From: JAMZMI01 sp964353015
GTDB lineage: Bacteria; Bacteroidota; Bacteroidia; Cytophagales; Cyclobacteriaceae
Assembly (NCBI GenBank): GCA_964353015.1
Contig: CAYGUA010000019.1
Location: forward strand, 42,487 to 106,486
Length of the DNA: 64,000 nucleotides
Reading direction: 5' to 3'
Under the pieces are notes generated by a model. The model made no database searches. It was not told the DNA's origin and saw nothing but the letters and a program-made list of their open reading frames with translations. The position numbers were made by a program, and so were the translations under genes. This document shows, piece by piece, positions 57,259-64,000 of this stretch (the first letter of the stretch is position 1; every line of letters starts with the position of its first letter).

Positions 57259-57299
57259 ATAGTTAATAAAGATCACGGCGGATAGATGCGAGTCTATCA

Positions 57300-57329
57300 A
57301 AAGGGTGGTTCCGTATGGAACCGCTCTTT
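57300..57329 (+). terminator. Rho-independent-type terminator of the giant gene
   Basis: A 13-bp stem (57300-57312 with 57317-57329, two G-T pairs) around a GTAT loop, centred on GGTTCC/GGAACC, lies 42 bp after the stop and is followed by the T-rich ATTTCTTT. It is well placed to end the adhesin transcript. Confidence 0.65.
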
Positions 57330-57468
57330 ATTTCTTTAAAATGTCCGAAATGGAATGGATTATGACAGGATTGTAGTGTTTTGATTCATGATCTTTGGCA
57401 TACCTTATTTGAATTCGCTGATGCAATAATACGCATTCAGCTCAATTGATTTCACCGTCGATTATCAT

Positions 57469-57498
57469 AAGCCTGTCCCGTATGACAGGCTTTTGTTT
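57469..57498 (+). terminator. Second plus-strand terminator before the amidase gene
   Basis: AAGCCTGTC (57469-57477) and GACAGGCTT (57484-57492) form a perfect 9-bp stem with a CCGTAT loop, followed by TTGTTTTTT. The T-tract is on the plus strand, 210 bp beyond the giant gene, and abuts the stop of the minus-strand amidase gene. It may catch read-through; on the minus strand the stem could also end the amidase mRNA. Confidence 0.6.
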
Positions 57499-57499
57499 T

Positions 57500-58915
57500 T
57501 TAAAATACGATAAGTTTTTCTTCCCTAAACTTTTTGCCCTGGGGGATTTTTAAGATATAAATACCGCTTTCCAAATCTGGTATTTCAAAACTATTCACCT
57601 GTCCATTTGATTCAATGATATATTCAACACCCAGCAAATTGTAGAGTTTGACTTGATTGAGTATTGCCTCAGATTGGATAATAATTCTTGCATTTGCGGC
57701 AACAGGATTTGGCGCGATGACACTGCCTTTTTCTACCTCCATATAATTTTTTAGCACCAAAGTATCCATAGCCAGTCCATCAATCAACCCAACTAAACTC
57801 ACGTCAAAAGATCCAGTTTGCGTATAAATGGCTTGACCGGATTCAACCCAATTTGCAGATTCTGGTTCCGCTCCCGGCAAGGTCCAGCTGTAGCTGTCAT
57901 ATCCTTCGCTTGTATTATAAAATGTCACATCTTCATACAATGCGATTTTTCGTGAATTAGCCAAAAGACCTAAAGATCTGTCTTCGCACGATTGAATTAA
58001 GTTGGCTACTTCAATGCGAAAAATTCCGAGCTGGTTATAGACATTTTCTCCTGGACATAAGGTACTGCAGCCATCTCGATGACCAATCACGCTTCCTAAA
58101 TTTCCGAAAGAATGGGGATAATTGGATTGTGGATCGAGATTTTCCTTATCGAGCTTATAGGACACTAGGGTTTTTAAGGAATTGAATGTAGCAATTGAAG
58201 GCTCAGCGGTCTCATAATTTCCCAAAAGACAAATGCCCATGGTACCGCTATTGCTACCGCAAAAATGCGCCCCAAGTACATTGTCTTGTTGCCCTGCACC
58301 AGGATCTCGCCCAGCATAAATAGCTCCATTCTGAGCAATCAGATAATTGTAGCCAATATCTGACCATCCATTTACCTGCGTGTGATAGACATAAATATCT
58401 CGCACTACCTGCGTGTAGTTCGTATTGGTGTTTGATCCTGCGGCATGATGAATTACAACGTGTTGTACGGTAGTGAATGACCTGCTGTAATTGGGTGCTG
58501 ATAAGCCAGACCGCCAATCTGATTGATTGATGTATGAAAAACTAAAATCGCAATCATTTTGTGCTAGACGAACTGAAGATTGCACATTGGGTGTATCACC
58601 ACTATTGATTAGGTAAATGGTAACTTCTGGTTCGGCTAAAACGAAAATTTTTGGATTGTTGTAATTTTTAGAAAAGGAGTGAAAATAGGTAAACTCAGGT
58701 GCATCGGGATCAAGTGGGATTGTAATTGTGTCCTGATCCATGATTGCATAGGTAGTCAATCCCAGGTTTTTAATTGAATGGATGGCAATGGCTGTTACAG
58801 GCTGATTTGAATTGATTTGTGGTCGATTAAAAAGTCGAACAGCATCAAGTTGACCGAAGGAAGGAATAATCAGTACCAGATAGAATTGAAACACGCCGAC
58901 ATATTTACGGATCAT
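57500..58915 (-). CDS. Secreted N-acetylmuramoyl-L-alanine amidase with PKD-like and T9SS domains
   Basis: A T9SS cargo predicted to cleave the amide bond between N-acetylmuramic acid and L-alanine in peptidoglycan. I choose ATG 58915 (MIRKYVGVFQFYLVLIIPSF signal) over 58960. The amidase_2/PGRP domain (about residues 140-305) has candidate zinc ligands H156 or H157 in VVIHHAAG, H279 in GHRDG and C287 in LCPGENVY, and the substrate-pocket run GWSDIGYNYLIAQNG. A PKD-like beta domain follows (about 325-400), then a T9SS sorting domain (IAPNPVAANARIIIQ to KLIVF). Because T9SS moves cargo across the outer membrane, the target may be peptidoglycan of other cells or fragments rather than its own wall; this is inference. 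Divergent from the PD40 gene. Confidence 0.9.
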   Translation of the reverse strand: MIRKYVGVFQFYLVLIIPSFGQLDAVRLFNRPQINSNQPVTAIAIHSIKNLGLTTYAIMDQDTITIPLDPDAPEFTYFHSFSKNYNNPKIFVLAEPEVTIYLINSGDTPNVQSSVRLAQNDCDFSFSYINQSDWRSGLSAPNYSRSFTTVQHVVIHHAAGSNTNTNYTQVVRDIYVYHTQVNGWSDIGYNYLIAQNGAIYAGRDPGAGQQDNVLGAHFCGSNSGTMGICLLGNYETAEPSIATFNSLKTLVSYKLDKENLDPQSNYPHSFGNLGSVIGHRDGCSTLCPGENVYNQLGIFRIEVANLIQSCEDRSLGLLANSRKIALYEDVTFYNTSEGYDSYSWTLPGAEPESANWVESGQAIYTQTGSFDVSLVGLIDGLAMDTLVLKNYMEVEKGSVIAPNPVAANARIIIQSEAILNQVKLYNLLGVEYIIESNGQVNSFEIPDLESGIYILKIPQGKKFREEKLIVF

Positions 58916-59071
58916 AGGCACAAAGTTCGATAATACAAAACGATTAAAGTAACATGTCATTGATTGATCTCACAAGTTTCATTTTTGTTTAAATTGAAAA
59001 TACCGTTATTTTGTCAGATCACTGCGCTATGAATGAATTCATACTATAAAATTTAATAAAGCAATATTGAC

Positions 59072-60112
59072 ATGAGAACCTGCTCCCATCTTTCTAATTT
59101 TCTTATTCTGTTTATTTTGGGAGGATGTGGCTTAAATATCGGTAATGGGTATAAATACAGTAAAACTTCATTTAGTACCGTACCTGTAAACATGGTTGAT
59201 ATCAATACACGATACGATGATTACAATGCTTCATCACCTTCATTGGGAAATGTTTTTCCTTTTGTCTTTTCATCCAATCGTACTACATCAGGTAAAAAAT
59301 TTGATTTCGTATTTAAGATGATTTCGGTCCGTTTTGATAAAAGCTCTGGAAAGCAGACGATTGATGAAAATGCGAATTGGCTTCAATACGTAGTTGATGA
59401 AAATGAGAACATTGAAGATGCCGTGAAGTTGGTAAATACTCTTGGTAATGAATTTGGACCTAATCTAACGCTTCTGGAATGGGTTAAAGTAAACGACAAC
59501 TTCTATGAAAGTTACAATGCATATCTCTTTCTTTATGCTACCGATACTGCTGGGCATTTGGATATCATGTACACCCAAAACCTGGACAGCTCAAAGTATT
59601 CAGATCCATTACCGGTCGACTTTTTGAATTCTGAGTTTGATGACGCATATCCCACCATCAGCATGGCAAAATCTGAAATCTATTTCACCTCTAATCGTGA
59701 AGGCAGTTTTAATATTTACAAGGCACAGCTGGAAGAAACCTGCGGCAATGAATATTGTGGTGAGGAGTTTTTGGAAGTTTTTATGAATACAGATTCAGTG
59801 GAAATAGAAATTATAGAAAGCTTATCCTCTGCTAGCGACGACAAATGCCCTTTTTTATTTAAGGATAAAATGGTCTTCACGTCAAACCGTCCAGGGGGAT
59901 TTGGTGGATTTGATTTGTATTATGCTTACTATGAAAATGGGGAATGGAGTGCGCCAATCAACTTTGGTGAAAAAATTAACACGGAGTATGATGAGTATCG
60001 GCCTATCCTTAAAGAATTTGCAGGGTTCAGGAATCAAATGCTCATTTTCTCCTCAAATCGTCCCGAAGGAAAGGGCGGATTTGATCTTTATTATGTAGGT
60101 GTAAATCCCTGA
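59072..60112 (+). CDS. PD40 (WD40-like) beta-propeller lipoprotein
   Basis: A 346-residue lipoprotein: signal with lipobox LGGC (Cys 19). The rest carries at least three PD40/TolB-like repeats: AYPTISMAKSEIYFTSNREG, then CPFLFKDKMVFTSNRPGG and LIFSSNRPEGKGGFDLYYV. These repeats are common in Bacteroidota envelope proteins, including PorE-like and OmpA-fused T9SS components, but there is no OmpA domain here. Anchoring to the outer membrane and a protein-binding role are inferred. It stands alone between the divergent amidase gene and the convergent cysteine desulfurase gene (7 bp between stops). Confidence 0.85.
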   Translation: MRTCSHLSNFLILFILGGCGLNIGNGYKYSKTSFSTVPVNMVDINTRYDDYNASSPSLGNVFPFVFSSNRTTSGKKFDFVFKMISVRFDKSSGKQTIDENANWLQYVVDENENIEDAVKLVNTLGNEFGPNLTLLEWVKVNDNFYESYNAYLFLYATDTAGHLDIMYTQNLDSSKYSDPLPVDFLNSEFDDAYPTISMAKSEIYFTSNREGSFNIYKAQLEETCGNEYCGEEFLEVFMNTDSVEIEIIESLSSASDDKCPFLFKDKMVFTSNRPGGFGGFDLYYAYYENGEWSAPINFGEKINTEYDEYRPILKEFAGFRNQMLIFSSNRPEGKGGFDLYYVGVNP

Positions 60113-60119
60113 TTCAAAT

Positions 60120-61256
60120 TCAATTGCCGTTGAATAATTTGCCAAGACTCGCTACCACATAATCCACTTCCTCCATAGTATTATTGCGACTGAATGACAT
60201 CCTGATTGCCCCACGGTTGGGATCCGCGCCAATAGCGTTCAACACATGAGATCCGATGTTCGACCCACTGCTACACGCACTCCCTCCAGAAACGGATATT
60301 CCTGAAATATCCAGGTTGAAAAGTAGCATATCGTTGATGTCGTTCGCTGGTAATGACACATTCAAAACCGTGTAAAGACTATTGTTCAAATCGGCCGAAT
60401 TGCCATAAAATGCCACGTCTGGCACATGAGCCTTCAATTGATCAATGGCATATGATTTCACTGCTTTTATCTGATTGCTGTGCGCGTCCATATTGGCGTA
60501 TGCCAGCTCCAAGGCTTTTGCCAGACCAATGATGCCGTACACATTTTCCGTACCGCCACGCATGTTTCGCTCCTGTGATCCTCCATGAATGAAAGGATGA
60601 ATTTTCCTTTCGTGATTGACATAAAGAAATCCAACACCTTTTGGTCCGTGAAATTTATGAGCTGCACCAACAATGAAATCAACATCCGTATTTTGCAGAT
60701 CATGTTTGAAATGCGCCATGGATTGTACCGTATCGGAATGAAAAAGCGAATCGTAAGTTTTGCACAGCGCACCGATGGCCTGCAGATCATTGAGGTTTCC
60801 AATCTCGTTATTGGCATGCATCAATGACACCAGCGACTTTGGATTTTGGCTCAGCAAAGTTTCCAATTGCGCTAAATCAATGTTGCCATTCGCATCTACA
60901 TTCAACATCCGGCTTTTGGCCATACCAAGATTTTCCAGATGTTCAATAGTATGAAGTACAGCATGGTGCTCTAATGGTGAGCTGATGATGGTTTTGATGC
61001 CATAAGTGGCAACAGCACTGGTGATCGCGGTATTGTCTGCCTCCGTGCCACCTGAAGTAAAGAAAATTTCAGACGGGGAAGTATTTAGTAAATCTGCGAC
61101 ACGCTTTCTGGCTTTCTCAATGGCTGCCCGTACTTGTCTCCCGTGCGAATGGATGGAAGACGGATTGCCAAAATGATCAAGCATGAAAGGTTTCATTTCT
61201 TCGAATACAGCCTCGTCAAGAGGGGTGGTAGCCGCATTGTCAAAATATACCTTCAT
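60120..61256 (-). CDS. Cysteine desulfurase (NifS/IscS family)
   Basis: A PLP enzyme that removes sulfur from L-cysteine as an enzyme-bound persulfide for Fe-S cluster or thiolation pathways. Visible are MKVYFDNAATTPLDEAV at the start, the PLP lysine K201 in GAAHKFHGPKG, and the persulfide Cys C328 in SGGSACSSGS with RMSF near the end. The short active loop in SACSSG and a length of 378 residues fit the NifS/IscS class I group. No IscU, SufE or ThiI partner is next to it, so its pathway cannot be set. It starts at ATG 61256. Confidence 0.93.
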   Translation of the reverse strand: MKVYFDNAATTPLDEAVFEEMKPFMLDHFGNPSSIHSHGRQVRAAIEKARKRVADLLNTSPSEIFFTSGGTEADNTAITSAVATYGIKTIISSPLEHHAVLHTIEHLENLGMAKSRMLNVDANGNIDLAQLETLLSQNPKSLVSLMHANNEIGNLNDLQAIGALCKTYDSLFHSDTVQSMAHFKHDLQNTDVDFIVGAAHKFHGPKGVGFLYVNHERKIHPFIHGGSQERNMRGGTENVYGIIGLAKALELAYANMDAHSNQIKAVKSYAIDQLKAHVPDVAFYGNSADLNNSLYTVLNVSLPANDINDMLLFNLDISGISVSGGSACSSGSNIGSHVLNAIGADPNRGAIRMSFSRNNTMEEVDYVVASLGKLFNGN

Positions 61257-61622
61257 GATTTCCTAATTATTTTGAGTTGCAAAAATACACATATTGTAAA
61301 GCTGTCTAAACAATAAGTGATGAGAGGGCATAAGAAGATTTTAGAAGACCTGACAAGGGTTTTGGCGATGGCCAAATCGGACTTTAAAGTTTACGTGGAA
61401 ATTTTAAAGTTTTTTACAGCATCCTAATGAATGACCAATAGAGAATCAGTTTTATTTGGGCTGAAGAATTAGCCGCAATTGAAAGCCTGGAAGTAGTCCA
61501 ACCCTAAGACACCATTTCCGATTTGTGCAAACAGTATCTTGATGATATTTGAAAGATCAGAGTCTGGTGCTATATTGAATTTATAGTGTGGAAATGATCA
61601 TACATCAACGAAAAGAAGATTA
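61257..61622. other. 366-bp gap with a short ORF and possible degraded coding sequence
   Basis: No convincing gene. A 35-codon ATG frame at 61320-61427 (MRGHKKILEDLTRVLAMAKS at the start) has no recognised relative. Further on, a frame from about 61450 reads IWAEELAAIESLEVVQP, stop, DTISDLCKQYLDDI, stop, KIRVWCYIEFIVWK, stop: protein-like wording broken by three stops in one frame. This could be a decayed small gene. No clear promoter or terminator. Confidence 0.3.
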
Positions 61623-62216
61623 ATGGCGATTGAGTTACATAATAACATAAGTGCTTTTTATGCACAAACCAGACAGGATTGGCGCAATTGGCTGCAAAAG
61701 AACCATCAAAATGAACAGTCAGTTTGGCTTATCATTTACCATAAAAGCAGCGATACTGCCAGCATATATTATGAGGAAGCTGTCGAAGAAGCACTTTGCT
61801 TTGGGTGGATTGACAGTGTTGCACACAAAAGAGATGCAGAAAGTAAATACCAGTTTTTTGCACAACGGAAACCCAAAAGTAACTGGAGTAAAGCCAACCG
61901 AGAACGAGTGGAAAAAATGATCGCAGAAGGCTTGATGACAAAGAGTGGACAAATTCTAATTGATTTAGCCAAAAAATCAGGAACGTGGGAAGCCCTGGTT
62001 GATGTTCAAAATTCTGTTATTCCAACGGATCTCCAACAGTTACTTGATAAAAACGAAAAAGCACTTGATAACTTTCTCGCCTTCCCGCCTTCTTCCAAGA
62101 GAATCATTTAGGAATGGATATTAAATGCTAAAAAAGCTGAAACAAGGCAAAAAAGGATTGAAGAAACAGTCAGTCTTGCGGCCGAAAACAAAAGAGCAAA
62201 TCATTATGGCAAATGA
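61623..62216 (+). pseudogene. YdeI/OmpD-associated family protein, interrupted by an in-frame TAG
   Basis: The first 162 codons encode a YdeI-family protein (cytosolic, DUF1801-related group; function unknown): WLIIYHKSS, EEALCFGWIDS and FAQRKPKSNWSKANRERVEK are family hallmarks. At 62109-62111 a TAG follows FPPSSKRII. Continuing in the same frame gives EWILNAKKAETRQKRIEETV, then SLAAENKRANHYGK and TGA at 62214-62216. That tail is exactly what the family has after FPPS.KR.I. A single T-to-A change of TTG (Leu) would create this TAG. So the gene is either a recent nonsense pseudogene, a sequencing error or a read-through case; the shorter product would lack the conserved C-terminal helix. Confidence 0.85.
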
Positions 62217-62412
62217 TGAGAGAAGGTTAAACACCTAAAAACCCATGTTATTTATGATCATCCATCAGGGGTATTTGGGCCAAATTCTATTTTGATATTT
62301 GACGATATCGTGAAATCCAATTGAACCAGCACTTCATCACGCCTGCCTTTTATCCCATTTAAATTTTCTGAAGCGACCAAAGGCTTAAATTACAATCTCT
62401 GAAACCACGACT

Positions 62413-63915
62413 ATGAAAAGAACATTAATTATCATCCCGTTTTTAATCGCTAGTATAACCCTCTTTGCACAAGAAGAAAAAGAAGCAATCAAGCCAATTC
62501 CACAGGCTAAATCTTTCATCACGCAGCATGAAATAATCAGTGGAGGCAAAGCAGTTAAATTCAAGGCGGTTGCTTCTGAAACCTATTTAAAGGACAATGA
62601 AGGAGATTCAATCGCATCTATTTGGTCTGTGGCTTATCTCAAGGAAGGCCTGAGCGACCAGGCCAAGCGTCCCGTAACTTTTGTTTTCAACGGTGGACCT
62701 GGTTCTTCTTCGATTTGGCTGCATATGGGCATGTTTGGTCCTCAATTAGTGAAATTAGATGCTGATGCCAAAGAAGATGACGGTGCAGCTCCTTACAATT
62801 TGGTAGCCAATACAAAAGGATTGTTTGACCTGACCGATTTTGTTTTTATTGATCCTGTAGGCACTGGATATAGCAGAGTCATCGGCAAAGGAAAAGAGGA
62901 AGACTTTTGGGGTTTAACTGAAGACGCCAATGCTATCGCCCGATTTATGAACCAATGGATCACTGAAAATAACCGTTGGTTTTCGCCGAAATATATTGCG
63001 GGGGAAAGTTTTGGAACACCAAGAGCAGTGGGTGTAGCAGCCGTTTTGGAGAGTGGTGCATATGACATGTCATTGAATGGCTTGATACTCATCTCTCAAT
63101 GTTTGGATTATGCCGGATCCACGTCCCTTCCCGATAATATCACCTCCTTTCTCACTTACCTGCCAAGCATGGCCGCCACGGCCTGGTATCATAAAAAGGC
63201 CGGCCAAGATAAAAGCCTGGAGGCATTCATTGACGAATGCAGAAACTACACATACGACAAATATGCACCAGCATTATATCGCGGATCGTTGCTCAGCGCG
63301 GATGAAAAAAAGGAAGTCGCCGAAAAGTTGAGCTATTTCACGGGCTTGGAAACGGATTATATACTCAAGTCCAACCTGAGAATAATGATGCCACGGTTTC
63401 AAAAAGAACTTCTTGCAGATCAGGGACTGGCCATAGGTCGCAATGATGGCAGATTTATGGGAAACGAAATAGACCAGCTTTCTGATGGCCCACATCTGGG
63501 TGACGCATCAAGTTATCAGACCGGATCTGCTTATGCAGCTGGATTAAATTATTTTTATGCCAATATGTTGAAAGTAAAAATGGATCGCCAATACATCATC
63601 TCTAATGATGAAATCAATGACAAGTGGAACTGGCGACCAGTGCCAGCCGGAGAAGCGTGGGAACCAGCTTATATGAACGTAGCTCGTAAACTGGCCGAGA
63701 CCATGAGAAGGAATCCTGAAATGAAAGTGATGGTGACAAGTGGCTATTATGATTTGATTTGCCCATTTTTTGATGCCGAATACACCTTTTCACGTCATGG
63801 CATAGAAAGGGAAAAAGTGAAGATGACCTATTATGAAGCGGGACATATGATGTACCTGCACGAACCTGATTTCATCAAAATGTCCGATGACATCAGAGCA
63901 TTTATAACAGAATAG
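62413..63915 (+). CDS. Serine carboxypeptidase-like peptidase (family S10)
   Basis: An exported peptidase of 500 residues that would remove C-terminal residues from peptides. A signal peptide (MKRTLIIIPFLIASITLFAQ) precedes the alpha/beta-hydrolase domain. Visible are the oxyanion-hole motif NGGPGSSS (residues 93-100), DPVGTGYSR, the nucleophile S199 in GESFGTPR, D447 in SGYYDLICPF and H478 in EAGHMMYLHEPD; so the Ser-Asp-His triad looks complete. Bacterial S10 members are less studied than eukaryotic carboxypeptidase Y. There is no lipobox or T9SS domain, so a periplasmic site is likely. The gene stands alone, with 196 bp before it and 85 bp to the window end holding nothing recognised. Confidence 0.92.
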   Translation: MKRTLIIIPFLIASITLFAQEEKEAIKPIPQAKSFITQHEIISGGKAVKFKAVASETYLKDNEGDSIASIWSVAYLKEGLSDQAKRPVTFVFNGGPGSSSIWLHMGMFGPQLVKLDADAKEDDGAAPYNLVANTKGLFDLTDFVFIDPVGTGYSRVIGKGKEEDFWGLTEDANAIARFMNQWITENNRWFSPKYIAGESFGTPRAVGVAAVLESGAYDMSLNGLILISQCLDYAGSTSLPDNITSFLTYLPSMAATAWYHKKAGQDKSLEAFIDECRNYTYDKYAPALYRGSLLSADEKKEVAEKLSYFTGLETDYILKSNLRIMMPRFQKELLADQGLAIGRNDGRFMGNEIDQLSDGPHLGDASSYQTGSAYAAGLNYFYANMLKVKMDRQYIISNDEINDKWNWRPVPAGEAWEPAYMNVARKLAETMRRNPEMKVMVTSGYYDLICPFFDAEYTFSRHGIEREKVKMTYYEAGHMMYLHEPDFIKMSDDIRAFITE

Positions 63916-64000
63916 TCTGTTACGAAAACTTTACAATAGCACCTCAGTGTCGTTGCTTGTTATTTCTGCTTATTTCCGTTATTTTGGAGGAATGAATTGG

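Noticed and set aside
63876..63890. ATGTCCGA inside the S10 gene as another copy of the adhesin-leader motif
   Set aside because: It is only 8 bp, is in coding sequence (MSDD), and has no second copy at 21 bp; most likely chance.

Overview
The window looks like chromosome from a Bacteroidota, most likely a marine-type Cytophagales. It has a moderate to low GC content. Three secreted proteins end in type IX secretion (T9SS) C-terminal sorting domains. There is a one-component hybrid two-component system (HTCS), promoters of the Bacteroidota TTG-N(18-20)-TAnnTTTG type, a GH3-family protein beside LptB, and DUF3857/DUF5723 proteins. Genus cannot be set from the sequence alone. No tRNA, rRNA, CRISPR array, insertion sequence or prophage was seen.

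Layout. 1-6044: the tail of one beta-helix surface protein, then a very long T9SS cargo with 77-residue tandem repeats, leucine-rich repeats and Ig-like modules; it is interrupted by a 100-N assembly gap. 6041-10644 (minus): SNF2 helicase, a LolC/E-like FtsX permease and rbfA. 10712-12085: a polytopic membrane protein. 12075-14621 (minus): a glyA-tatC-rpiB operon. 14773-17222: pheA and radA. 17235-27161 (minus): a tight six-gene run with a PLP enzyme, a lipoprotein, a DUF5723 protein and three DUF3857/transglutaminase-like proteins, two of which have lost the catalytic residues. 27188-29054: rluD and an M90 peptidase. 29073-30369: a membrane-anchored XRE-type regulator bracketed by two copies of a 51-bp element. 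30443-35634: a secreted protein of unknown function, GH3, lptB, recJ and a small ORF. 35784-38117: an unknown protein, a VTT-domain membrane protein and hemH. 38128-45376: a signalling block with an HTCS, a TPR histidine kinase and a divergent LytTR response regulator. 45619-57258: a 3879-residue T9SS adhesin-like protein. 57500-63915: a secreted amidase, a PD40 lipoprotein, a cysteine desulfurase, a YdeI-family gene broken by one stop codon, and an S10 peptidase.

How the parts may work together. Housekeeping (translation, DNA repair, haem, LPS export, Tat export) alternates with envelope and surface functions. The most suggestive unit is the TPR kinase, the LytTR regulator and the giant adhesin: between regulator and adhesin lie two pairs of direct repeats, each with a 21-bp period, which is the geometry LytTR proteins bind. 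This would make the giant gene the local target of the kinase/regulator pair. The second suggestive unit is the six-gene envelope run, in which two DUF3857 paralogues look like pseudo-enzymes next to one intact copy. No entirely new system is proven here; these two are the best candidates for follow-up.
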